Assembly: GCA_937957985.1 (NCBI GenBank) | Contig: CALGOH010000262.1 | Span: 1 to 6,010, forward strand | Length of the DNA stretch: 6,010 bases | DNA from: an uncultured Verrucomicrobiae bacterium | Lineage (GTDB): Bacteria; Verrucomicrobiota; Verrucomicrobiia; Verrucomicrobiales; Akkermansiaceae | Reading direction: 5' to 3' | Part shown: piece after piece, positions 1 through 6,010 of the stretch | Position numbering within the stretch: position 1 is the stretch's first letter | Layout: the number at the start of each line of letters is the position of its first letter | Translations under genes and position numbers: made by a program | The notes under the pieces: model-generated | Told to the model about the DNA's origin: nothing | Seen by the model: the letters and a program-made list of their open reading frames with translations, nothing else | The model's database searches: none

Positions 1-156
1 GGCAAGGAATTCGAGGTGGAGGAGAACACCCGCTTCTCGCTCCCGCCCGGCGGCGAGGAAAAGGAATACCTGCTCAAGCGCGTGACCCCCGAAGAGATCG
101 AGATCGAATGGCAGGTCGATGGCGAGACCCGCTCGCGCATCATCCCGAAAGACTGA
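1..156 (+). CDS. 3' end of a gene, possible pilus/secretion accessory protein (partial)
   Basis: The first 51 codons are open in frame 1 and end in TGA at 154-156; the start lies upstream of the window. The fragment is strongly charged and rich in Glu, with a last segment (IEIEWQVDGETRSRIIP) that alternates hydrophobic and polar residues like two short beta strands joined by a DG turn. Such an ending is common in PilP/GspC-type periplasmic proteins, and the gene sits just upstream of a secretin on the same strand, as accessory genes of type IV pilus or type II secretion operons often do. In Akkermansia the secretin Amuc_1098 has a comparable neighbour, Amuc_1099. The coding call is firm because of codon bias and the in-frame stop; the functional idea rests mainly on position and is only a guess. 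Confidence 0.7.
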   Translation, partial: GKEFEVEENTRFSLPPGGEEKEYLLKRVTPEEIEIEWQVDGETRSRIIPKD

Positions 157-249
157 AGCATTCCCACGACAACATTCCCATCCTCCGTGACAGCCCAGAA
201 GAATTCGCTTTCCAAACGCCGGTCCTACCGGCAGAACCACGCACCACTC

Positions 250-2844
250 ATGCAAAAAACGCCTAAGCATCCGACCTGCACGACCGTGGCAACCCTGATG
301 GCCGCGGCATCCGTGATGCCGGTCGTCATGACCACCACCGCCCATGCCCAGGGGGGCTACAGCAGCCTCGCCCAGCGGGAAATGGTCCGCCGCCAGCAAC
401 AGGTCGCCGAATCCGACCGCCTTCGCGACGAGGCCCGCGCCGCCTACGCCGAGGAGAACTACAAGGAGGCCTACGACACCTACACGCAGGCACTCGATCT
501 CCTGCCGGATGCGCCGCTGCTGCAGGACCGCCGTGATTTCCTGAAGGTTTCGCTGGGCGACGCCGCCATCGCGCTCTCCGAGCAGTACCGCCGCTTCGGC
601 AAGTACGACGAAGCCCGGGCGATGCTTGAAACGGTGGTCGAGGAGGATCCGAACAACATCGACGCCAAGCGCCGCCTCGAGTGGCTCGACGATCCCTTCC
701 GCACCAATCCGGCCCTGACCGAGGAGCATTCGAAGAACATCGAGAAGGTGAGGCAGGGGCTCTACATGGCACAGGGCTACTTCGACCTCGGCCAGTTCGA
801 CGAGGCCCGCGAGGCCTACGAGGACGTGCTCCGTGTCGACCGCTACAACTCCGCCGCGCGCCGCGGCATGGAGCGGGTCGATGCCGCGCGCAGCAGCTAC
901 TACCGCGCCGCCTACGACTCGACCCGTGCCGAACTGCTCTCGCAGGTGGACGCCGCCTGGGAAATGTCGGTGCCGCCCGAGGTTCCGACCGGTGGCTTCG
1001 GGGTTGACTCGCCCGTGACCCAGAGTGCGGGGGCGACCTACATCCTCCAGAAGCTGCGCAACATCGTGGTGCCGGTCATCGATTTCGAGGACACCTCCGT
1101 GCAGGAGGCGATCGACTACCTGCGGGTGCGCTCGATCGAGCTGGATACCTTCGAGCTAGATCCCGACAAGAAGGGGATCAACTTCTTCATCCGCACGCCG
1201 AAGAACGCGGGCGGCGGTGGTGACGACGGCCTGGACATCGGCGGGGCTGGTGCTGCGGCGGAGCCCGGCACGGCGCGCATCGACGAGCTTCGCCTGCGCA
1301 ACGTGCCGCTGGCCGAGGCCCTCGACTACATCTGCGAGGCCACCCGCCTGCGCTGGTCGGTCGATGATTTCGCGGTCACGATCAAGCCCGCGGGCGACGT
1401 CGACGAGGACCTCTTCACCCGCACCTTCAACGTGCCGCCGGACTTCATCAACCGCATCGGCGGCAATCAGGATGATGGCGGCGGCGGCGACGCGGCCTTC
1501 GATCCCTTCGCCCCGGCGGCCGACGACGGCCCGTCCACGCTGCGTCCGCGGATGAGCATCACCGAGGCCCTCAAGTCCAACGGGGTGAAGTTCCCCGAAG
1601 GCGCCTCCGCCCAGTTCTTCGCGGCGAATTCCAGCCTGCTGGTCCGCAACACGCCGACCAACCTCGACCTCGTCGAGCAGATCGTGAACAACACGATCGG
1701 CGACTCGCCGAAGCAGGTGAAGATCTCGACCAAGTTCGTCGAGGTCTCGCAGGAAAACACCGACGAACTCGGGTTCGACTGGATCGTCTCGCCCTTCGGC
1801 CTCTCCGCGAACCACGTGTTCCTCGGCGGCGGCACCATCGGCAACGGTTCGCCCCGCACCAACGCCGACTTCATCAGCCCGGTCAACTTCACCGCCATTC
1901 CCGGCGTCCCGATCGCGGCCGGCCAGAACGTTTCGAACATCGCGACCGGCGGCCTGCGTTCCGGCGACACCGCGCTGGCGCGCAACTCGATCGACGCGGT
2001 GCTCAACAATCCGACCCGCGCGGCGCAGACGAGCAGCGTCGCCCCGGGCGTGATGGCCCTCACCGGCCTGTTCTCCGACGGCCAGGTGCAGATGATCATG
2101 CGCGGCCTTTCGCAGAAGAAGGGGACCGACCTGATGACCGCGCCGAGCGTGACCGCGCGCTCGGGCGAGAAGGCGACCATCGAGATCATCCGCGAGTTCA
2201 TCTACCCCACCGAATACGAGCCGCCGGAACTTCCGAGCAGCTTCGGCGGCAACGCCAACTTCGGGGGCGGTCTCGGTGGCCTCGGCGGAAACAACGTCGC
2301 CTCCTTCCCGGTGACTCCCGCGACGCCGACCGCCTTTGAAACGCGCAACACCGGCGTCACGCTGGAGATCGCGCCGAACATCGGGGCCAACGACTTCGTC
2401 ATCGACCTCAACTTCGCGCCGGAAATCGTCGAGTTCGAGGGCTTCATCAACTACGGCAGCCCGATCCAGTCGCCGTCGTCCGACGCGCTGGGCAACCCGA
2501 CGACCGTCACGATCACCGACAACCGGATCGAGATGCCCGTCTTCTCGACCCGCCGGGTGAACACCGCGCTGACCATCTTCGACGGCTACACCGTCGCGGT
2601 CGGCGGCCTGATGCGCGAGGACGTGCAGAACGTCGAGGACAAGGTGCCGATCCTCGGGGACATCCCGATCATCGGCCGTCTGTTCCAGACCAAGGCCGAG
2701 AACCGGATCAAGAGCAACCTGATCATCTTCGTCACGGCGGAGATCATCGATGCGACCGGTCGTCCGCTGAACCGTGGCGGTTCGGCCGCCCCGGTGGGAG
2801 ATCCCGGCCTGCCCGACACGGTCGGCGTGCTCCCGTCCCGCTGA
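250..2844 (+). CDS. TPR-containing secretin, type IV pilus/type II secretion outer-membrane channel (Amuc_1098-like)
   Basis: The 864-residue product is an exported secretin, the multimeric outer-membrane gate of type II secretion and type IV pilus machines. Residues 1-33 form a signal peptide (Lys-containing start, hydrophobic core, cleavage expected after AHA at 31-33). About 60-210 holds three TPR-like helical repeats (for example YKEAYDTYTQALDLLP and FDEAREAYEDVLRVD). About 269-380 looks like an N0/STN-type domain interrupted by a Gly/Asp-rich insert (about 319-340), and 388-482 like a second N domain with another Gly/Asp-rich insert (about 404-430). The secretin core begins near 487 (QVKISTKFVEV) and includes the family hallmark VPILGDIPIIGRLF at 799-812 and the closing strand NLIIFVTAEIID at 823-834. 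I see no AMIN domain as in classical PilQ. TPR plus secretin resembles Akkermansia Amuc_1098. The start is uncertain: ATG 250 gives a normal signal peptide, while an in-frame GTG at 187 would add 21 residues; neither has a clear Shine-Dalgarno. The gene is probably last in its operon. Confidence 0.9.
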   Translation: MQKTPKHPTCTTVATLMAAASVMPVVMTTTAHAQGGYSSLAQREMVRRQQQVAESDRLRDEARAAYAEENYKEAYDTYTQALDLLPDAPLLQDRRDFLKVSLGDAAIALSEQYRRFGKYDEARAMLETVVEEDPNNIDAKRRLEWLDDPFRTNPALTEEHSKNIEKVRQGLYMAQGYFDLGQFDEAREAYEDVLRVDRYNSAARRGMERVDAARSSYYRAAYDSTRAELLSQVDAAWEMSVPPEVPTGGFGVDSPVTQSAGATYILQKLRNIVVPVIDFEDTSVQEAIDYLRVRSIELDTFELDPDKKGINFFIRTPKNAGGGGDDGLDIGGAGAAAEPGTARIDELRLRNVPLAEALDYICEATRLRWSVDDFAVTIKPAGDVDEDLFTRTFNVPPDFINRIGGNQDDGGGGDAAFDPFAPAADDGPSTLRPRMSITEALKSNGVKFPEGASAQFFAANSSLLVRNTPTNLDLVEQIVNNTIGDSPKQVKISTKFVEVSQENTDELGFDWIVSPFGLSANHVFLGGGTIGNGSPRTNADFISPVNFTAIPGVPIAAGQNVSNIATGGLRSGDTALARNSIDAVLNNPTRAAQTSSVAPGVMALTGLFSDGQVQMIMRGLSQKKGTDLMTAPSVTARSGEKATIEIIREFIYPTEYEPPELPSSFGGNANFGGGLGGLGGNNVASFPVTPATPTAFETRNTGVTLEIAPNIGANDFVIDLNFAPEIVEFEGFINYGSPIQSPSSDALGNPTTVTITDNRIEMPVFSTRRVNTALTIFDGYTVAVGGLMREDVQNVEDKVPILGDIPIIGRLFQTKAENRIKSNLIIFVTAEIIDATGRPLNRGGSAAPVGDPGLPDTVGVLPSR

Positions 2845-2873
2845 GGTTTCAGCTCCCGGACAAGATTCCCAAA

Positions 2874-2909
2874 CGGGCGGAGGGTGAAGGCCTTCCGCCC
2901 GCTTTTCTT
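2874..2909 (+). terminator. Rho-independent terminator after the secretin gene
   Basis: CGGGCGGAGGG (2874-2884) pairs with CCTTCCGCCCG (2891-2901) as an 11-bp stem with one G-T wobble, around the 6-base loop TGAAGG. It is followed by CTTTTCTT (2902-2909), a U-rich tail in RNA, and preceded by AAA. It starts 29 bases after the secretin stop codon, so it most likely ends transcription of the secretin operon and separates it from the coaE-rho gene. Geometry is classical. Confidence 0.85.
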
Positions 2910-2990
2910 GGCGAGCCCGCGGTACTGCCGGATGCGGATGCGCCGCAACGGGGCTTTTCGCCGGCGCCTCGATGGGTTTCACTCGCGCCG

Positions 2991-4895
2991 ATGAGGGTGA
3001 TCGCCCTGACCGGTGGAATCGCGAGCGGAAAATCGACGGCCTGCGCGCTGTTCCGCGAGTTGTGTCCGGATCTCGTCCTGTTCGAGGCCGACGCCTCGGT
3101 GCACGGCCTGCTCGCCTCCGATCCCGGGGTCGAGGCGGCGGTGACGGCGCGCTTCGGAGACGGATACCGGGCGGCCGGGGGGGGGATCGATCGTGCGGCG
3201 TTGAGGGAACGGGTCTTCGGCGACGCCGCCGCGCGGCGCGATCTCGAGGACATCCTGCATCCCCGGGTGCGGGAGGAATGTCTTGAATCCCTGGCCCGCG
3301 CACGCAAGATCGGCGCGTCGCTGTTCCTGGCGGACATTCCGCTCCTGTTCGAAAACGATTTCGATTTCGGCCAGGAAACGAGTCTCCTGATCGCGGTCGG
3401 CCGGGCCACCCAGCTGAAGCGCCTGAGGGACCGGAACGGCTTCGACGACGACCTCGCCCGGTCCATTCTGGACGCCCAGATGCCGACGGCCGAGAAGATG
3501 CGCCGGGCGGACGTCGTTTTCTGGAACGAAGGCCCCCCGGCGCTGCTGCGATCACAGATCCGGCGATGCCTCCACACCACCTTGAAGATGAGCGAACCGA
3601 CTCCTGAAACCCCGGCACCGGAAGCCCCCGCGGCTCCCGTGACGGTGATCGATATCAACGAATTCCGGGCCAAGTCCCTGTCCGAACTCCAGGCGATGGC
3701 CGAGGCCGTGCCCGGGCGGATGGCCGCGTCGCCGACCAAGGCGCAATTGGTGTTCGAACTGCTGAGCTTCCACGCCCGCGAAGGCGCGGAACTGGTCGGC
3801 GAGGGCATCGTCGAGCAGGCCAAGGAGAACTACGCGATGTTGCGCGATCCGGCGCGAAGTTTCCGGACCTCTCCCGACGACCTGCACCTCAACGGCAACC
3901 TGCTGCGCGAGTACGGCATCAAGCCCGGACACCGGGTGAAGGTGCGGGTCCGCTCGCCAAGGGAGCGGGACAAGTTCCTGAGCGCGACCGAAGTCGTCGA
4001 GATCGAAGGGGTGCCGGCGGAGGAGTTCGAGCCGGGCAAGGATTTCGACAAGCTGACGCCGCTCTTCCCCGACCAGCGGCTGATCCTCGAGGGCGAGGGG
4101 CCGGCCGGCCTGAGCCCCCGGGCGATCGACCTGATCGCGCCCCTCGGAAAGGGCCAGCGCGGCCTGATCGTCGCCCCGCCGCGGGGTGGGAAGACGATTC
4201 TGCTCAAGCAGATCGCCAAGGCGATCCACAAGAACCACAAGGAGGTCGAACTGATCGTCGTCCTGCTGGACGAGCGTCCGGAGGAGGTGACCGATTTCGA
4301 GGAAACCGTGGGTGCCACGGTGTTCGCCTCGACCTTCGACGAGGCTCCGAAGCGACACGCCCAGGTGGCGGATCTGGTCATCGAGCGTGCCCAGCGACTC
4401 GTCGAACAGAAGCGCGACGTCGTGCTGCTGCTGGACAGCCTCACGCGGCTGGCCCGGGGTCACAACTCGGCCAACAAGGGCGGTCCGATCGGCTCGGGCG
4501 GGATCAGCCCGGCGGCGCTGCAGAAATCCCGCAAGTTCTTCGGCAACGCACGGAACGTCGAGGAGGGCGGCAGCCTCACCATCCTCGCCACCGCCCTGAT
4601 CGAGACGGAAAGCCGCATGGACGACGTGATTTTCGAGGAATTCAAGGGCACGGGCAACATGGAGGTCCGCCTCGACCGCGAACTGGCCGAGCGGAGGATC
4701 TTCCCCGCGATCCACATTCCGCAGAGCGGAACCCGCAACGACGACCGGCTTTACCACGCCGACGAGTTCCCGCGGGTGCTTGATCTGCGGCGCCAACTCG
4801 CCGGCCTGCCGGTGGGTGAGGCGATCGAAACCCTGATGAAAAATCTGGGCACGACGCAGAACAATACCGAGCTGTTGCTCAGGGGTTTGCGATAA
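2991..4895 (+). CDS. coaE-rho: Dephospho-CoA kinase / transcription termination factor Rho fusion protein
   Basis: One 634-codon frame with no internal stop encodes two complete enzymes. Residues 1-199 are CoaE, which phosphorylates dephospho-CoA with ATP in the last step of coenzyme A synthesis: P-loop GGIASGKS (8-15), EAD at 32-34 (E. coli has DAD; the second Asp is kept), LHP (89-91), PLLFE (117-121), lid QLKRLRDR (141-148) and ADVVFWNEG (173-181). Residues 200-634 are Rho, the hexameric RNA helicase that ends transcription: a Pro/Ala-rich lead-in (about 200-218), helical N domain, RNA-binding domain (about 265-345), Walker A APPRGGKT (395-402), DERPEE (427-432), Walker B LLLDS (479-483), Q-loop region (about 493-508), EEFKGTGNME, and SGTR with the expected arginine finger. 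Each half has normal family length (about 200 and 435 residues). ATG 2991 is the only start that fits the CoaE N-terminus; no clear Shine-Dalgarno is visible. Family assignments are near certain; whether the native protein stays fused cannot be told from sequence. Confidence 0.95.
   Translation: MRVIALTGGIASGKSTACALFRELCPDLVLFEADASVHGLLASDPGVEAAVTARFGDGYRAAGGGIDRAALRERVFGDAAARRDLEDILHPRVREECLESLARARKIGASLFLADIPLLFENDFDFGQETSLLIAVGRATQLKRLRDRNGFDDDLARSILDAQMPTAEKMRRADVVFWNEGPPALLRSQIRRCLHTTLKMSEPTPETPAPEAPAAPVTVIDINEFRAKSLSELQAMAEAVPGRMAASPTKAQLVFELLSFHAREGAELVGEGIVEQAKENYAMLRDPARSFRTSPDDLHLNGNLLREYGIKPGHRVKVRVRSPRERDKFLSATEVVEIEGVPAEEFEPGKDFDKLTPLFPDQRLILEGEGPAGLSPRAIDLIAPLGKGQRGLIVAPPRGGKTILLKQIAKAIHKNHKEVELIVVLLDERPEEVTDFEETVGATVFASTFDEAPKRHAQVADLVIERAQRLVEQKRDVVLLLDSLTRLARGHNSANKGGPIGSGGISPAALQKSRKFFGNARNVEEGGSLTILATALIETESRMDDVIFEEFKGTGNMEVRLDRELAERRIFPAIHIPQSGTRNDDRLYHADEFPRVLDLRRQLAGLPVGEAIETLMKNLGTTQNNTELLLRGLR
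3177..3185 (+). repeat. Run of nine G residues within the coaE part
   Basis: Nine consecutive G bases encode Gly63-Gly65 in the CoaE domain. CoaE similarity continues in the same frame on both sides, so the tract as given is in the correct frame. Homopolymers of this length are known slippage sites. One extra G would lead to TGA at 3284-3286 and one lost G to TGA at 3202-3204, so either change would truncate CoaE early. No regulatory role is shown by the sequence. Confidence 0.85.
3588..4895 (+). other. rho: Rho domain of the fusion, with possible independent start at ATG 3588
   Basis: An in-frame ATG at 3588-3590 (Met200) falls exactly between the end of CoaE similarity (about residue 197) and the Rho lead-in MSEPTPETPAPEAPAAP. 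Translation from here would give a 435-residue Rho, close to the 419 of E. coli. The bases before it (CACCTTGAAG) do not form a well-spaced Shine-Dalgarno, so independent initiation is possible but unsupported by a ribosome site. Ribosomes passing through coaE would otherwise make the fusion. This entry marks the domain and the alternative start and is not a second gene call. Confidence 0.5.
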
Positions 4896-4908
4896 CCGCG
4901 ATTCGTCC

Positions 4909-4930
4909 CGGGCGCTGCCCGAGTTTCCCC
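4909..4930 (+). terminator. Weak terminator candidate after coaE-rho
   Basis: CGGGC (4909-4913) and GCCCG (4917-4921) can form a 5-bp stem with the 3-base loop GCT, starting 14 bases after the stop codon. The following AGTTTCCCC is only partly T-rich. A C-A mismatch then a C-G pair could extend the stem by one pair. The position suits the end of the coaE-rho transcript, but stem and tail are short. Confidence 0.4.
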
Positions 4931-4959
4931 TTGCGGACGCCCCGGCGCTAAGGTCTATT
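4931..4959 (+). promoter_or_regulatory. Weak sigma-70-type promoter candidate for the downstream exported protein
   Basis: TTGCGG (4931-4936) and TCTATT (4954-4959) lie 17 bases apart, the standard spacing, and match the TTGACA and TATAAT consensus at 3 and 4 positions. The candidate would put the transcription start close to or at the ATG at 4970, giving a very short or absent leader, which fits the lack of a good Shine-Dalgarno. The short spacers of this GC-rich DNA offer few better options; the call is tentative. Confidence 0.3.
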
Positions 4960-4969
4960 TCCCCCCAGA

Positions 4970-6010
4970 ATGAGAGCAGGAATGCCGAACGTCTTCGTCA
5001 AATTTCTAAGATCCGCGGTGGCGGGAACCGTGTTCGCCACCGCCTTGACGGGCGGCGGAGCGGCCAATGCCCAGATTTTTGATCCCGAAGAAGTTACGGA
5101 GCTGTTCCTCGCCTGGGCCGTGAACCCCGACTTCACCGGTCCCCGCGCCTTCATCAAGACCGATCGGCTGATTCGCCAGACGGGACCTTCGACCGCGGCC
5201 TTCATCGAGGGTGAGGTCCAGCTCGTGCTTGCCGACGGATCGATCGGCCGGGTCTGGCGGGACCAGATCATCCCGTTTTTCGAAGAATGGGATACCGATC
5301 AGGACGGCTGGCGCGATGTGGTGGAACAGGAATATCAAGGCCAGGTCGGCCTGACACCGGCGGGGACCAACTGGGCCGAAGACCCCTTCTACCATCCGCC
5401 CCAGCAGCAGTATCCACCCGACGTGTTCTGGACCCGGCTCGCCAACGGGGTCTTCGTGCCCGTGGCTCCCGATGGCTCGGCTCCGGCAACCATCGTTCAG
5501 CCTTACTCAGGAAATTCCGTGCGGCTCGTTTCGACGCCACCCAGCAGCTTGTACCGTCCGCTCTCTTTATTTGACTATTCCACCGCGTTCTTCGTTCCGA
5601 CCCAGATCGGCGGCGGCTTCCTGAATGCCATCGCCGTCTATCATTGGTCGAAGCCCTACGTGGGACCCATTGGGGCGACGATCCTCGAACGTGAAATCGT
5701 CCCCTCGACCTCGCCCTACACCATCCAGTTTCCGGTGAACGGAAACCCCTATCAGGTTTCCAGCGCGTCTCTGACCTTCCGGGGAGTTCCCAATGGAGCT
5801 CTCACCCTGCCTCCCTACTACAAGGCGACCTGGCTCCTGAAGAAGGTCGAAACCTTCATCGGATCAAACCTGGCTCTGGAGCAGCAGCAATGGGAGAACG
5901 GGCGAATGAAGTTTGATCCCGCCCTGCCGAACTATTTCACCACGGACAACCTCGTGGCCGGAGGGTTTGCCAATCCGAACACCGACCAGTTCACCGTCCG
6001 CGTTCTCGAC
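4970..6010 (+). CDS. Exported protein of unknown function with an EF-hand-like calcium-binding loop (partial, 5' part)
   Basis: An open frame of 347 codons runs from ATG 4970 to the window end without a stop. Residues 1-34 form a signal peptide: Lys11 and Arg14 precede a hydrophobic stretch, with cleavage expected after ANA (32-34). ATG 4982 (Met5) is an equally possible start; neither has a well-placed ribosome site. Residues 108-119 read DTDQDGWRDVVE, with acidic residues at loop positions 1, 3, 5, 9 and 12 and Gly at 6, the pattern of an EF-hand or thrombospondin type 3-like calcium site. The rest is rich in aromatic residues, Pro, Gly and Asn and looks like a beta-rich extracytoplasmic protein, with no enzyme motif I recognise. 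Codons ending in A or T (TCA, TTA, GGA, CAA, AAT) are more common than in the three genes before it, suggesting weaker expression or a different history. I do not recognise the family. Confidence 0.8.
   Translation, partial: MRAGMPNVFVKFLRSAVAGTVFATALTGGGAANAQIFDPEEVTELFLAWAVNPDFTGPRAFIKTDRLIRQTGPSTAAFIEGEVQLVLADGSIGRVWRDQIIPFFEEWDTDQDGWRDVVEQEYQGQVGLTPAGTNWAEDPFYHPPQQQYPPDVFWTRLANGVFVPVAPDGSAPATIVQPYSGNSVRLVSTPPSSLYRPLSLFDYSTAFFVPTQIGGGFLNAIAVYHWSKPYVGPIGATILEREIVPSTSPYTIQFPVNGNPYQVSSASLTFRGVPNGALTLPPYYKATWLLKKVETFIGSNLALEQQQWENGRMKFDPALPNYFTTDNLVAGGFANPNTDQFTVRVLD

Noticed and set aside
159..180. Direct repeat CATTCCCA at 159-166 and 173-180
   Set aside because: Two copies of 8 bases, 14 apart, without symmetry or a nearby promoter; too short and too few to claim an operator.
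2940..2967. Inverted repeat GCGCCG ... CGGCGC between the terminator and coaE
   Set aside because: A 6-bp stem with a 16-base loop made only of G and C is expected by chance in such GC-rich DNA; it has no T tail and no regulatory context. I also found no convincing promoter at 2910-2990.
3084..3092. EAD in CoaE where E. coli has DAD
   Set aside because: The second Asp, matching E. coli Asp33, is retained and the change of the first Asp to Glu is conservative; all other CoaE motifs are intact, so there is no sign of an inactive kinase.
1156..3618. An 820-codon open frame on the - strand, across most of the secretin gene and into coaE
   Set aside because: It is a by-product of strong G/C bias at third positions of the + strand genes. 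Its translation is Arg/Asp/Gly/Ala-rich and low in complexity with no recognisable domain, while the + strand has clear secretin and CoaE motifs over the same bases.
4173..4196. Rho Walker A reads APPRGGKT instead of E. coli APPKAGKT
   Set aside because: Arg at this place and small-residue changes are common among bacterial Rho proteins; the catalytic Lys and Thr are kept, so it does not indicate loss of activity or drug resistance.
3552..4796. A 414-codon open frame on the - strand opposite rho
   Set aside because: Same cause: it mirrors the highly conserved Rho coding strand, spans the terminator-free inside of that gene, and shows no family motif.

Overview
The window is GC-rich bacterial DNA with strong G/C bias at third codon positions, and every credible gene lies on the + strand. 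The best guess for the source is the Verrucomicrobiota (Akkermansia/Luteolibacter/Haloferula-like). This is an inference from the TPR-plus-secretin protein, which resembles the Akkermansia Amuc_1098 type, from the style of the Rho sequence, and from a secreted protein with a DxDxDG loop. No marker in the window settles the taxonomy.

Layout: (1) 1-156 is the 3' end of a gene whose product may be a pilus or secretion accessory protein. (2) 250-2844 encodes a large exported secretin with N-terminal TPR repeats. It is followed by a strong intrinsic terminator at 2874-2909, which probably closes a type IV pilus/type II secretion-like operon. (3) 2991-4895 is one uninterrupted reading frame that encodes a complete dephospho-CoA kinase (CoaE, residues 1-199) followed directly by a complete transcription termination factor Rho (residues 200-634). 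(4) A short intergenic stretch carries a weak terminator candidate and a weak promoter candidate. (5) 4970-6010 is the 5' part of an exported protein of unknown function with an EF-hand-like calcium-binding loop; it runs off the window end.

The most notable item is the CoaE-Rho fusion. It joins the last step of coenzyme A synthesis to the central RNA helicase of transcription termination, with all main catalytic motifs of both halves present. An in-frame ATG sits exactly at the domain junction (3588), so the cell could make the fusion, a free Rho, or both. A run of nine G residues inside the coaE part (3177-3185) is a potential slippage site that would cut off CoaE and fused Rho but leave the internal Rho start intact. 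Rho also has an altered primary RNA-binding motif (NYAMLR where E. coli has GFGFLR).

The secretin and its upstream neighbour probably work together at the cell envelope. The CoaE-Rho gene is a separate housekeeping unit. The last gene is a separate exported protein, with looser codon bias than the others.
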